Part shown: positions 1 to 9,206 of the stretch, piece after piece | Position numbering within the stretch: position 1 is the stretch's first letter | Layout: each line of letters opens with the position of its first letter | Source of the DNA: Roseburia sp. AM59-24XD | GTDB lineage: Bacteria; Bacillota; Clostridia; Lachnospirales; Lachnospiraceae | Reading direction: 5' to 3' | Length of the DNA: 64,000 nucleotides | Assembly (NCBI RefSeq): GCF_003478445.1 | Contig: NZ_QUET01000012.1 | Location: 35,784-99,783 of the forward strand | Made by a program: the position numbers and the translations under genes | Notes under the pieces: model-generated | Told to the model about the DNA's origin: nothing | Seen by the model: the letters and a program-made list of their open reading frames with translations, nothing else | Databases searched by the model: none

Positions 1-31
1 CAAAAGACATTCCGCCCTCAACGGATACCAC
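1..31 (-). CDS. Possible 5' end of the next oxidoreductase subunit gene (partial)
   Basis: Only the first codons would lie in the window. Downstream of the gamma subunit on the minus strand an open frame runs off the edge, with ATG at 8-10 preceded by a purine-rich GAGGGCGGA and an in-frame GTG at 29-31. In related operons the gamma subunit is followed by a small ferredoxin-like delta subunit. That identity is inferred from gene order alone; too little sequence is present to test it. Confidence 0.25.
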   Translation of the reverse strand, partial: MVSVEGGMSF

Positions 32-64
32 AGACTGCTGTCTGCTTTTGTACCCTGTTTCCTG

Positions 65-670
65 TTATGCTGAAATCTGATTATCTTCCTCGATAGCTGC
101 CTCAACCACGTCATATGCACACTCAAGCGCCTTCATATTGCCCTCGATCACTTCCGGCTTCTTGGCAAACTTGTGCTGGTAAGAGGCTCTCATCTCATGG
201 ATGAACTTCTCTCTCGGCATGATGTCACTGACTGCAACGGCTGCTGCAAGCATCGGTGAGTTCGGGAAATTCTTGCCGAGTGTCTCTACAGAGATTTTTC
301 GTGCATCGACCGTGTAAACTCTGCCCTCATAGCTGCCCAGCTCGTCCATAACTTCCTCTCTGGACTTCGGTGTGTTGATAATAATGGCACCGGTCTTCTT
401 AAGACCTGCAGTCACGTCAACAGACGCAAGAAGTGTCTCATCAACCACAACCACATAATCCGGATGATATATATTAGAATGAACACGGATCTTGTCAGAG
501 CTGATACGATTATATGCCGTGATCGGCGCTCCCATTCGCTCCGGACCGTACTCCGGGAAACCCTGTACATTCTGTCCTGTCTTGAATGCAACATCTGCCA
601 GCAGAAGCGCTGCTGTCTTTGCTCCCTGACCACCACGGCCATGCCATCTGATCTCAATTCCATTTTTCAT
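65..670 (-). CDS. porG: 2-oxoacid:ferredoxin oxidoreductase, gamma subunit
   Basis: Gamma subunit of a pyruvate or branched-chain 2-oxoacid:ferredoxin oxidoreductase, the cytoplasmic enzyme that oxidatively decarboxylates a 2-oxoacid to acyl-CoA and reduces ferredoxin. The 201-residue protein shows the family N-terminus HGRGGQGAKTAA and a complete single gamma domain of normal length. ATG at 668-670 is preferred because AGAAAGG lies 13 bases upstream; the TTG four codons earlier sits almost on that site. Other subunits would lie outside the window. Whether the substrate is pyruvate or 2-ketoisovalerate cannot be decided from this subunit. Confidence 0.88.
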   Translation of the reverse strand: MKNGIEIRWHGRGGQGAKTAALLLADVAFKTGQNVQGFPEYGPERMGAPITAYNRISSDKIRVHSNIYHPDYVVVVDETLLASVDVTAGLKKTGAIIINTPKSREEVMDELGSYEGRVYTVDARKISVETLGKNFPNSPMLAAAVAVSDIMPREKFIHEMRASYQHKFAKKPEVIEGNMKALECAYDVVEAAIEEDNQISA

Positions 671-751
671 GCTGATAACCAAACCTTTCTATCAATTGAT
701 AAACTCTCTCAAATCTGCTGCTTCATTGACAAAAATGATGCAACATTAACT

Positions 752-779
752 ATTATATATGGCTCAGGCAAATTGTAAA
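752..779 (-). promoter_or_regulatory. Sigma-70-type promoter for porG
   Basis: On the minus strand TTTACA (774-779) is followed after 16 bases by a perfect TATAAT (752-757). The leader to the porG ATG would be about 75 bases. Confidence 0.6.
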
Positions 780-904
780 GCGAAAATGCTTAAATTCATT
801 CACTTTATAAATGAATAAGTTTCATTTATTTCTTTGAAACAGATATTTCCGCCCCAAATGTACAAAATCAAAGTTCAAAAAAGCTATACGATTTCAGACT
901 GTTT

Positions 905-913
905 TGTTATAAT
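905..913 (+). promoter_or_regulatory. Extended -10 promoter for yqeY
   Basis: TGT followed by TATAAT (908-913) forms an extended -10 element. The best -35 position (885-890, TATACG) is weak, as is usual for this promoter class. Confidence 0.55.
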
Positions 914-981
914 AGACACAGAAAAATTATATGCCGTCTGCCAGAAAAGACACCGGCTTATGCATTTAAGGAGGTTATATC

Positions 982-1419
982 ATGCAGTTTAAAACATTAC
1001 AGCAGGCGATGATCGCCGCAATGAAGGCAAGAGAGAAAGAACGTAAGGAGGCTATTTCCGTACTGGTATCCGCGGCTAAGAAGCTTGCGATCGATGAGGG
1101 ATGCCGTGATGACATTCCTGAGGAGTTAGTCGACCGCGCAATCCTTAAGGAGATCAAGAGTGTCAAGGAGCAGATCGACACCTGCCCTGCTGACCGTACC
1201 GATCTGAAGGACGAGTATACATTTACCCTCTCCGTCATGGAGGAGTATGCACCAAAGCAATTATCTGAGGATGAGATCCGTGCAATCATCATCGATAAGT
1301 TTACCGATGTGATTGCTACCGGCAACAAGGGACAGATCATGAAGGCTGTTATGGGTGAGCTGAAGGGCAAGGCCGACGGCAAGGTGATCAATCAGGTCGT
1401 GACAAACCTTTGCAAATAA
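982..1419 (+). CDS. yqeY: YqeY family protein (GatB/YqeY domain)
   Basis: A 145-residue helical protein matching the YqeY family along its whole length. The family resembles the tail domain of the amidotransferase subunit GatB and is thought to bind tRNA or tRNA-dependent enzymes; its exact role is unsettled. AAGGAGG lies nine bases before the ATG. The frame contains the family-typical MEEYAPKQLSEDEI segment. It is followed after 19 bases by the alpha-galactosidase gene, so the two are probably co-transcribed, though no functional link is apparent. Confidence 0.88.
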   Translation: MQFKTLQQAMIAAMKAREKERKEAISVLVSAAKKLAIDEGCRDDIPEELVDRAILKEIKSVKEQIDTCPADRTDLKDEYTFTLSVMEEYAPKQLSEDEIRAIIIDKFTDVIATGNKGQIMKAVMGELKGKADGKVINQVVTNLCK

Positions 1420-1438
1420 AAGAATCGGAGGATTATCT

Positions 1439-2698
1439 ATGAATCTACAAACCGCACCAATGGGCTGGAACAGCTGGGACTGCTATGGTGCCGCTGTCAC
1501 GGAAGATATTGTCCGTGACAACGCAGCCTTTATGGCAGAGCATCTCAAGCAGTACGGCTGGGAATATATTACCGTGGATATCCAGTGGGCAGAACCAACG
1601 GCACAGAACCATGAATATCATCCGTTTACAGAGCTTTGCATGGACGAATATTCCCGCCTGATCCCCGCTGTTAACCGTTTTCCTTCTTCGGCAGACGGTA
1701 AGGGCTTCGCTCCGCTGGCAGAGTATGTTCACTCTCTCGGCTTGAAGTTCGGTATCCACATTATGCGTGGAATTCCACGTCAGGCCGTTCATCAGAACAC
1801 GCCGATCAAAGGAAGCACACAGACCGCCAGACAGATTGCCAAGACAGACAGCATCTGTCACTGGAATACAGATATGTACGGTGTCAACCCGGATGCCGAT
1901 GGTGCCAAAGCATATTACGACAGCCTGTTTGAGCTTTACGCTTCCTGGGGCGTTGATTTTATCAAGTGCGATGACATCGCAAGAGAGCTTCCTCATGAGG
2001 AGTCTGAGCTGATCCTTTTGTCTCAGTCGCTAAAGGATTGTGGCAGAGACATGGTCTTAAGCCTGTCACCGGGACCGGCTCTGATCGAGAAAGCTGAGCT
2101 TTATAAGCAGACATCCAACATGTGGCGTATCACCGATGATTTCTGGGATTCCTGGCCGCAGCTTTATGATATGTTTGACCGTGCAAGGCAGTGGTGCATC
2201 CACACCGGCCATGGCTGTTATCCGGATGCGGACATGCTGCCGATCGGTCCGATCAAGCAGGACTATGACCCGGCTCTTCGCACCGAGTTTACGCAGGATG
2301 AACAGATCACAATGATGTCTCTGTGGAGCATCTTCCGCTCTCCTCTGATCATCGGCGGTGAGATGACCGGATTTGATGATTTCACAATGGGACTGATCAC
2401 CAACGAGGAGATTCTGAAAATGCACCGCAATGCCCGCCATTCCCACCCGGTATGGCAGAAGCTGATCGACGGCACCGAACACATCCTCTGGACCGCTGTC
2501 AGCAGCGAGGGCGGACAGTATGCCGCTATCTTTAACACCGACGAGAAGGACAGTGAGATCCGGATTCCACTGGAGGATCTTGAAATCTACCATCCGGTAC
2601 GATCCACAGAGCTTTGGAGCGGACAGACCGCCGAGGCAATAGAGACGATCAATGTCTCCTTGAAAAAGCACGGAGCTGCTGTTTTCTATTTAAGTTAA
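1439..2698 (+). CDS. GH27 alpha-galactosidase, intracellular
   Basis: Glycoside hydrolase family 27 enzyme that would release alpha-linked galactose from raffinose-type sugars or galactomannan fragments. The 419 residues begin with the GH27 signature APMGWNSWD. The nucleophile is Asp178 in VDFIKCDD and the acid/base is probably Asp234 in WRITDDFWD. A C-terminal beta-sandwich follows from about residue 330. There is no signal peptide, so imported oligosaccharides are the likely substrate. GGAG precedes the ATG by eight bases. Family members may instead act on alpha-N-acetylgalactosamine or beta-L-arabinopyranose, so specificity is not certain. Confidence 0.87.
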   Translation: MNLQTAPMGWNSWDCYGAAVTEDIVRDNAAFMAEHLKQYGWEYITVDIQWAEPTAQNHEYHPFTELCMDEYSRLIPAVNRFPSSADGKGFAPLAEYVHSLGLKFGIHIMRGIPRQAVHQNTPIKGSTQTARQIAKTDSICHWNTDMYGVNPDADGAKAYYDSLFELYASWGVDFIKCDDIARELPHEESELILLSQSLKDCGRDMVLSLSPGPALIEKAELYKQTSNMWRITDDFWDSWPQLYDMFDRARQWCIHTGHGCYPDADMLPIGPIKQDYDPALRTEFTQDEQITMMSLWSIFRSPLIIGGEMTGFDDFTMGLITNEEILKMHRNARHSHPVWQKLIDGTEHILWTAVSSEGGQYAAIFNTDEKDSEIRIPLEDLEIYHPVRSTELWSGQTAEAIETINVSLKKHGAAVFYLS

Positions 2699-2721
2699 GG
2701 AGATACAAGCATTTTCCTTGA

Positions 2722-2782
2722 CATGTAAGAACAAGAAGCGCGAAACAGTTTGAAATTGTTTCGCGCTTCTTATTCTTACATG
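2722..2782. terminator. Long bidirectional terminator hairpin
   Basis: A 26-base stem with one G-T pair (2722-2747 with 2757-2782) and a nine-base loop lies between the convergent GH27 and dCMP deaminase genes. Stretches CAAGAAGCGCGAAACA and TGTTTCGCGCTTCTTA form the core. It can serve both strands. Confidence 0.7.
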
Positions 2783-2785
2783 CCA

Positions 2786-3274
2786 TTAATATCCGCGGAC
2801 ACCGTCCAGGGAATCGTCATGGTCGATCCATTCCTGCACCATGATCTCTCTGTAATCATCCTGCGTATCACGGATCACAACCTTTTCAATGCCTGCGTTA
2901 ATGATCATTTTCTTGCACATCGAGCAGCTGTTGGAGTTTTTCACATAGCGTCCGGTTGCCACCTCGCGCCCGGACAGATAAAGCGTACTCCCGATCATTT
3001 TCTCACGCTCCGCACTGATGATCGCATTGGCTTCTGCATGAACGCTGCGGCAAAGCTCATATCGCTCTCCTCTCGGAATCTCCATTTCCTGACGGATACA
3101 TCTTCCCAGATCACTGCAGTTCTTCCGTCCTCTCGGCGCTCCCACATAACCTGTAGAAATGACCTCGTCATTCTTGACGATCACCGCACCGTAATGACGT
3201 CGCAAACAGGTTCCCCTTTTCGATACGACATCTGCCAGATCCAGATAATAATTTGTCTTATCTCTTCTTGCCAT
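2786..3274 (-). CDS. comEB: dCMP deaminase (ComEB-like)
   Basis: Zinc-dependent deoxycytidylate deaminase converting dCMP to dUMP for thymidylate synthesis; the family includes ComEB of competence operons. Zinc ligands are visible in SVHAEANAI (His and catalytic Glu) and in the CSMCKK pair of cysteines. Length (162 residues) is normal. ATG at 3272-3274 is chosen because GGGAAAGG is ten bases upstream; the TTG three codons earlier is too close to it. It may be transcribed from the GH13-VOC gene upstream, since the 97-base gap shows no clear terminator. Confidence 0.88.
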   Translation of the reverse strand: MARRDKTNYYLDLADVVSKRGTCLRRHYGAVIVKNDEVISTGYVGAPRGRKNCSDLGRCIRQEMEIPRGERYELCRSVHAEANAIISAEREKMIGSTLYLSGREVATGRYVKNSNSCSMCKKMIINAGIEKVVIRDTQDDYREIMVQEWIDHDDSLDGVRGY

Positions 3275-3371
3275 ATTTACCAAGCCTTTCCCAAAATCTG
3301 AAATCTCCCAGCTATATTCAAAGCAAAACTTCTTACTTGTATTGCCTCAGTGCTTTCATCATATCACCCGG

Positions 3372-5366
3372 TTACCGGTCAACAATCTCAACGATATTAC
3401 CGTCCGGATCTGCCACACATGCGGTAAACTCGCCCCACTCATTGCCAGCCGGTCCGGTCACATGCTGTGCACCGCAGCCGAGACATTTCTGATATAAACT
3501 CTCCACATCTCCGGTCAGAATACGCAGATGGAAATGATTCGTCACACCACCGCCATAACCATAACCACGGCAGGTAAGACGCTCATAATCTCTTCGTCCA
3601 ACCATCGTAAGCACCATATCATCTTTCTTACAATACGCTCTGCTTCCCTGCTGTTCCATCTCAAAGCCAAGTGCATTACGGTAGAAATCCATCATCCGTC
3701 CCATATCCTCTGTCATCAGAATGATTCCTGCTATTTGAGGAGTGTTCTGTGTGTCCGTATTTTTGGACACTACGGCCTGTCCCGATACATTTTGATCAGC
3801 CTTGCTTTCTACGGCTTCTGCGTTTTCCACTGTCTCCTGTGCAGCTTCCGTCTTACCTGCTGCATCCTCCTGCGCATTTTCATTATCTTCACAGGCTGTC
3901 ACCGGGTTCTCCTGTCCATTCACCGACTCTGTATCTTGATTCGCAACTGTGCCCTCCGGCTGCGTGGACATCTCTGTCTTTGAGACAGGCTGCGCGTTCC
4001 ACAATCCATCATCTGCCTGCTCCGTCTCTCTCTGTCCAACATATAGTACAGTACCTGTATTGGCAGGCAGCGTCACACAAAGTCTTCCATCCTGAAGTCT
4101 GACATTCTCTGCACAACCAAGCAGGTCTGTAACCTTGCCGTCCACCGGCACGCCAAACTCCAGCACTGCCGTATTATCATCACAATTCAATGCTGTCACC
4201 ATACAGCTTCCGTCTAACACTCTGCCATATGCAAACTGGCGGTTGGTCAGATGCAGTTCCTGATATGCTCCATCGGTCAGCTCCGGATATTGCTTCTTCA
4301 TTGCTCCAAGCTTCGCACAAAGTGCCGTCACCGGATTCTTCTCTACGGTGTCCACAAAATCGGACAGTTCCAGATACGGACGTAAATTCCAGTCAGAGCC
4401 CTGCTCCTTCTTTCCTTCAATGCCAAACTCAGATCCATAATAAACAGAGGGAATTCCATACAACGTATAAACCAGAAGTGTTACCAGCTTTAGGTGCTCC
4501 TTCTGATTCAGCTTCGTATAAATCCTCTCCACGTCGTGATTGTCCGCAAAGGTATACAGACGGCTGCCACGGCAGATGTCATTTAAACGTCGGATCGTAT
4601 GAGCGATCTCGAAATAATTGTGATCATTGTGACCGGAATAAAGTCCTTTATGCAGTTCATAATTTGTGACACAATGAAGCGTCTGGTCATTGACCCATCT
4701 GCTGTAATCGCCATGGATCACTTCGCCCATCAGCCAGAAATCCTCCTTCATCTGAGCAGTCTCATGACGCATTCCCTTCATGAAATCAAAATCAAGCACA
4801 TCTGCCGCATCCAGACGGATTCCATCGATATCAAACGTATCGATCCAGAAACGAATCACATCATAAAGATACTGCATTACCGCAGGATTACGCTGATTCA
4901 GCTTCACCAGAAGATTGTAGCCGCCCCAGTTCTCATAGGAAAAGCCATCGTTATACTCATTATTGCCACCAAAATTCACATTACAGAACCAATCACGGTA
5001 CTGGGAAGTTTCACGGTTCTTCTGCAGATCCTCAAAGGCAAAGAAGCGTCGTCCGACATGATTAAACACACCGTCCACAACGACCTTTACTCCCATATCA
5101 TGACAATAGTCCACAAAGTCTCTGAAATCCTCATTGGTACCAAGGCGGATGTCCACCTTCTTGTAATCCGTTGTCTCATAGCCATGTCCCACCGACTCAA
5201 AAAGCGGTCCGATGTAAATTGCCGTAAAGCCCAGATCACAGGCATGCTTTGCCCACTGTTTCAACTGCCCGAAATGGCTCTCTGGGACTCCTGTGTTCTC
5301 TTTGCTGCATCCGCAAAGTCCCAACGGATAGATGTGATAAAATACTGCACTGTCATACCATGCCAT
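3372..5366 (-). CDS. GH13 alpha-amylase family protein fused to a C-terminal VOC (glyoxalase-like) domain
   Basis: A 664-residue cytoplasmic protein in three parts. Residues 1 to about 445 form a GH13 amylase-type barrel and C-domain with nucleophile Asp186 (GIRLDAADV), acid Glu215 (LMGEVIHGD) and the conserved NHD containing Asp278. Residues about 446-540 are an acidic, Glu/Gln/Asn/Ala-rich linker without predicted structure. Residues about 541-664 are one vicinal-oxygen-chelate module of the glyoxalase/bleomycin-resistance type, with His611/His613 and Glu660 as possible metal ligands. The first ligand position carries no obvious His or Gln. The reading frame is unbroken across the junctions. 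No signal peptide is present, so it would act on imported maltodextrin or stored glycogen. The role of the VOC part is unknown. The RBS GAGGA precedes the ATG. Confidence 0.85.
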   Translation of the reverse strand: MAWYDSAVFYHIYPLGLCGCSKENTGVPESHFGQLKQWAKHACDLGFTAIYIGPLFESVGHGYETTDYKKVDIRLGTNEDFRDFVDYCHDMGVKVVVDGVFNHVGRRFFAFEDLQKNRETSQYRDWFCNVNFGGNNEYNDGFSYENWGGYNLLVKLNQRNPAVMQYLYDVIRFWIDTFDIDGIRLDAADVLDFDFMKGMRHETAQMKEDFWLMGEVIHGDYSRWVNDQTLHCVTNYELHKGLYSGHNDHNYFEIAHTIRRLNDICRGSRLYTFADNHDVERIYTKLNQKEHLKLVTLLVYTLYGIPSVYYGSEFGIEGKKEQGSDWNLRPYLELSDFVDTVEKNPVTALCAKLGAMKKQYPELTDGAYQELHLTNRQFAYGRVLDGSCMVTALNCDDNTAVLEFGVPVDGKVTDLLGCAENVRLQDGRLCVTLPANTGTVLYVGQRETEQADDGLWNAQPVSKTEMSTQPEGTVANQDTESVNGQENPVTACEDNENAQEDAAGKTEAAQETVENAEAVESKADQNVSGQAVVSKNTDTQNTPQIAGIILMTEDMGRMMDFYRNALGFEMEQQGSRAYCKKDDMVLTMVGRRDYERLTCRGYGYGGGVTNHFHLRILTGDVESLYQKCLGCGAQHVTGPAGNEWGEFTACVADPDGNIVEIVDR

Positions 5367-5422
5367 AGTTTTCCTCTTTCTGCGCTCCCTGCGCGCTTTA
5401 TATTATGTAGTTCATTCTGTCA

Positions 5423-7111
5423 TTAAAATACTACCGGCTGATCGAGACATTTCTGCTCAAACTCTTCTGCCGGAACCGGCCGGGAGAAATAATATCCCTG
5501 AATATAATCCGGTTTCAGACCAAGGACACATTTAAAATCCTCCTCCGTCTCCACACCCTCATAGCACACAGTCAGATTCAGAGAATGTGCCAGCTCGGTA
5601 AACTGCTTCACCACAAGATAATCATACTTGCTGTGTGTGATATTCCGGATAAAGGACTGATCGATCTTTACCAGATCAAACGTCATATCCTTCACATAGC
5701 GAAGATTCGAATAGCCTGTGCCGAAATCATCGATTGCTAACGGGATGGATTCATCCTTAAAGGAACGCAAGACTCTTGCAGCCACGCCGCTCTCAATCTC
5801 TCCGCTCTCCGTCACCTCGATCATCAGAACGCTCTTGTCCACATTGAGCGTATCGATCAGAAACAGAATATCCTGCAGTGCATTACTCTTCTTAATCTGC
5901 ACAAAGGAAAGATTTACATTCATCCGGAACCCCGGCACAACCTTCTGCCACTTCACACACTGCTGTATTGCCGTCCGCGTGATCCAGCGCCCCAGCGGAA
6001 TAATAAGACCTGTCTCCTCCAGCATCGGAATAAACTGTCCCGGTGACATGAAACCAAACTTCTTGCTGTGCCAGCGGATCAATGCCTCGGCTCCAAGGAT
6101 CTTTTTCTTTGCAATATTGACCACCGGCTGATAGTACAGTTCAAAGCCCTGAAAATCATTTTCAATGTCCTTTCGAAGCTCCTCCTGAACATCCAGCGCA
6201 TGGACATATTCCTCGTAAACGGCATACGAATATCTCATACAGTTATTCTTGCCGCTGATCTTCGCCTGATGCAATGCAAAGCCAACATACTCGATCAGCT
6301 TTCCGACATCCCGGTCCTCCTTATGGAAATAAACACTTCCGGCAGAAATCGTGAAATAGATCATATGACCGCCCTCTGAAAAAATCTGGTCGATCTTATC
6401 ACGGATTTTCTTGTACAATGCTTTAGCCGGATCCTCTTTCTTCTCATGAAAGATCCCCGGAACAAGGATTGCCATCTCATCTCCGCCCATACGGTATACC
6501 TTGCCGGTATCTCCGACAACCTTTTTGATACATTCTGCCATATTCAGCAGAACCTCATTGCCGACCTCACTGCCGCATTTCTCATTGATCTCCTTGAAAT
6601 TATCGATACCGATCTGCAGCAGATATCCCTCCAGCCGATCCTCCTCAGACATTCTCCGAAGCTGATTCTTCAGGGAATGTTCCCGGTACAGACCGGTCAC
6701 ACCATCAATCTTACTCTTCTTGCCGATATCGGTAATTCTTCCGATCAGAAATTCCGGCTTTCCATCTGCGTCATTGACAACCTGTCCACGGCAGGATATC
6801 CATACCGGCTTTCCATTCCTTCCTACCCATCTATATTCCATATCATGTTCTGTTGACCGTCCGGTAATAATATCCTGCAGATTCTGCTCCAGCATCGGAT
6901 AATCCTGCGGATATACGATACTTTCCAGTGCTTTAAACGCATTCGACATCTCTGTCGCTTCAAACGGAAAAATCTTAGTTGCACTGTCCGAAATCATATA
7001 CCGGTTGTTCTGCAGATCCAGTACAAACAAATAATCATCCGTGCATTTTCCGAGAACAGAAAACACATGACTGTACATTTGCATTTCATCGCTGACTGTT
7101 TTATCTCCCAT
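5423..7111 (-). CDS. PAS-GGDEF-EAL cyclic-di-GMP protein
   Basis: A 562-residue cytoplasmic signalling protein. A PAS-like sensor (about 20-130) is followed by GGDEF (about 133-295) and EAL (about 305-555). The synthase motif is GGDEM (209-213), deviating from GGDEF/GGDEY at the last position, and no RxxD product-inhibition site precedes it. The EAL half keeps the catalytic set: EAL at 342-344, the NLS Asn, EVTES, DDFGTG, KID, GVETEE and QGYYFSRP. Net activity is therefore predicted to be c-di-GMP hydrolysis, possibly with GTP binding to the GGDEF part as a regulator. It lies between the sensor-GGDEF gene and the amylase gene, on the same strand. Confidence 0.87.
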   Translation of the reverse strand: MGDKTVSDEMQMYSHVFSVLGKCTDDYLFVLDLQNNRYMISDSATKIFPFEATEMSNAFKALESIVYPQDYPMLEQNLQDIITGRSTEHDMEYRWVGRNGKPVWISCRGQVVNDADGKPEFLIGRITDIGKKSKIDGVTGLYREHSLKNQLRRMSEEDRLEGYLLQIGIDNFKEINEKCGSEVGNEVLLNMAECIKKVVGDTGKVYRMGGDEMAILVPGIFHEKKEDPAKALYKKIRDKIDQIFSEGGHMIYFTISAGSVYFHKEDRDVGKLIEYVGFALHQAKISGKNNCMRYSYAVYEEYVHALDVQEELRKDIENDFQGFELYYQPVVNIAKKKILGAEALIRWHSKKFGFMSPGQFIPMLEETGLIIPLGRWITRTAIQQCVKWQKVVPGFRMNVNLSFVQIKKSNALQDILFLIDTLNVDKSVLMIEVTESGEIESGVAARVLRSFKDESIPLAIDDFGTGYSNLRYVKDMTFDLVKIDQSFIRNITHSKYDYLVVKQFTELAHSLNLTVCYEGVETEEDFKCVLGLKPDYIQGYYFSRPVPAEEFEQKCLDQPVVF

Positions 7112-7224
7112 GACAACACCCGCCTTTCCTCACCGCACAGACATTGCGGTATTTATTTAATTCTTCTTCATAAGTTCATTGATTCAGAATCGTCCCTGCC
7201 CATCCAGCGTAAGCCCTGAACCCT

Positions 7225-9141
7225 TTATACTCTGCGTCTTGCCCGTATGCTATGATGTCTCACCTTACAATCATACATATTATCATCCGCCTTCTTCATC
7301 AGCTCGTCGATATCATCTACATCATGGATCGGCTCCAGGATCACGCCCGTGCTTGCTCCCAGCTCATACGGCTTATTCTCTGCCTGATTCCAGTCATCGA
7401 TCCACAGTAGCAACCGCTTCTGAAAGCCTGCCACAAAGTCCTCCGGAACCTTTCCTTCATTCCAGAGACAGACTGCGACATACTCGTCTCCGCCAAATCT
7501 CGCACAGATTCCATTGTCTCCTGCCGCCTCGACAAGTGCATCTGCTACTGCCCGGATCGCAACATCTCCCTCTCCGTGGCCATGTGTGTCATTGATGCTC
7601 TTAAGATGGTCCAGATCCACAGATGCAAGAAAGATATAGCATTTCTTTCCTTTTAACGACTTCATGCGGCTTGCAAGCTCTCCATAAAAGCCCCTGCGGT
7701 TGTACAGCCCGGTCAGCGAATCCCTGATATACATATCATATAGCTGCGACTGGTTTCTGACAATACCAAGGATCTGAGACATTGCCATCATAAAATCCTT
7801 CAGGCGCTCATAATCAAACTCCTTATCACTGCATTCCAGCGATATATAACCATAAACCTCATTCTGCCAGTGCAGCGGAAGATACAAAAGCCTGTCCGTC
7901 TTCTCAAGGATCTCCTGCGGGATCATATCAATGCTGTGGCTTTTCACTTTAAGGAGCGGAAGTGACGTCTTTCCGTCCCTCTGTTCCAACAGAAGAAGAA
8001 TATCATCCTTCCGGAAACCCTTCGATATCGGTATATCCGTGTGACGACAGAAGTATTCATTCACAAACACCTGACAGTCTCCATCTATCATATCCGGCGC
8101 ACATTCCGGAAAACGCTTCAGAACATCCAGCATAGAATGTCCCTCCGTCATCTCTGTCATCATCTCGAAGATCCGGTCAATGTGAATCTGCTTTCTGTCG
8201 ATACGGTCATTTAACTCCAGTACATACTGATTCGATGGCTGGAAATGGATCGGTGCGCAGCCACAGGATTCTCCCCGCAAAATATGAAATGGCACCAGCA
8301 CGGACTGTGGTGCCGTCTCCGGATCCGTCTCGACACGTTTCACAATATGCATAATCTGCTCTGCAATCTCCTCCTGATCAACACGTCCGGTCGTCAGCCT
8401 CGGAATGCAGTATTTAATTAGCTCAATGCCATCAAAACCGGTCACGATCACATCCTCCGGCACATGATAACCGTTCTCCTCCAGCACATCGATTACCGCC
8501 AGTGCCATTGTATCATTGGCGCAGATGATCGCATCCGGGAAATCGTCTGTCCTCTCCATCCACTGTTCACAGACGCGGCGTGCCGGCTTTCCCCAGAAAT
8601 CACCATACGCAATATGCTCCTGCACTACCGGCATACCGTTTTCCTCAAGCACCTCAACAAAAGCGTCCAGACGCTCCTCCGAAAAGGCATTGCCCTTAAA
8701 CCCTGCCATAAAATACGGATTATGTCTGTGATGCCCCTCGATCACATGACGCACCAGCCGCTTAAAGCAGGACAGATAGTCCAAGCGAATGTTGAAGCAT
8801 TTTTCCAGCTCGTAATCCACCGTGATCACCGGTGTTCCAACCGCTACCGCTTCATCGCGCAGTCTCAGTAACAGCTCCCTGTGCAGAATCGTCTGCCCCA
8901 TGAGGATCAGTGCCTTCAGATCCTTCATCGGAATATTCTCAAAAATGGATGCCTCACCATTGGAATGCGGTGTCGGGAAATCCATCTTGGCAAAGCAGCC
9001 AAACACCATAACCTGATAACCATTTGCTCTGGCGCACTGATATATGGTATGTGTCAGACCGGACACCTCATGATTCTGAAGCTGTGAAACGCAAATGCCT
9101 ATAATATTTGATTTTCTCGGATTGTTATTCTCATTTTTCAT
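7225..9141 (-). CDS. LacI/periplasmic-binding-type sensor fused to a GGDEF diguanylate cyclase
   Basis: A 638-residue protein with no DNA-binding helix-turn-helix and no signal peptide. Residues about 12-290 match the effector-binding fold of LacI/GalR repressors (NIIGICVSQL start, ICANDTMALAVIDVLEENGY, VTGFDGIE). A middle region, about 300-465, may be GAF-like. Residues about 475-630 are a GGDEF domain with GGDEY at 550-554, so cyclase activity is plausible; the usual RxxD inhibitory site is absent. The architecture suggests that a cytoplasmic sugar or similar ligand controls c-di-GMP synthesis. It has its own promoter at 9178-9206 and precedes the PAS-GGDEF-EAL gene by 113 bases. The ligand is unknown. 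Confidence 0.86.
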   Translation of the reverse strand: MKNENNNPRKSNIIGICVSQLQNHEVSGLTHTIYQCARANGYQVMVFGCFAKMDFPTPHSNGEASIFENIPMKDLKALILMGQTILHRELLLRLRDEAVAVGTPVITVDYELEKCFNIRLDYLSCFKRLVRHVIEGHHRHNPYFMAGFKGNAFSEERLDAFVEVLEENGMPVVQEHIAYGDFWGKPARRVCEQWMERTDDFPDAIICANDTMALAVIDVLEENGYHVPEDVIVTGFDGIELIKYCIPRLTTGRVDQEEIAEQIMHIVKRVETDPETAPQSVLVPFHILRGESCGCAPIHFQPSNQYVLELNDRIDRKQIHIDRIFEMMTEMTEGHSMLDVLKRFPECAPDMIDGDCQVFVNEYFCRHTDIPISKGFRKDDILLLLEQRDGKTSLPLLKVKSHSIDMIPQEILEKTDRLLYLPLHWQNEVYGYISLECSDKEFDYERLKDFMMAMSQILGIVRNQSQLYDMYIRDSLTGLYNRRGFYGELASRMKSLKGKKCYIFLASVDLDHLKSINDTHGHGEGDVAIRAVADALVEAAGDNGICARFGGDEYVAVCLWNEGKVPEDFVAGFQKRLLLWIDDWNQAENKPYELGASTGVILEPIHDVDDIDELMKKADDNMYDCKVRHHSIRARRRV

Positions 9142-9177
9142 TTCAGCACTCCCTGCCTTTGGTTTTGCTTATCATTC

Positions 9178-9206
9178 AGTATATCATAATTCATCATTTA
9201 TTCCAA
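9178..9206 (-). promoter_or_regulatory. Promoter for the sensor-GGDEF gene
   Basis: Minus-strand TTGGAA (9201-9206), 17-base spacer, TATACT (9178-9183). The -35 lies just before the stop codon of the CPBP gene. Confidence 0.6.

Larger units (their letters stand above)
671..981. other. Divergent intergenic region porG / yqeY
   Basis: Roughly 310 AT-rich bases with no convincing gene. It holds outward promoters for both flanking genes and a small inverted repeat, ATTCATT (794-800) with AATGAAT (810-816). No known riboswitch was recognised. Confidence 0.6.
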
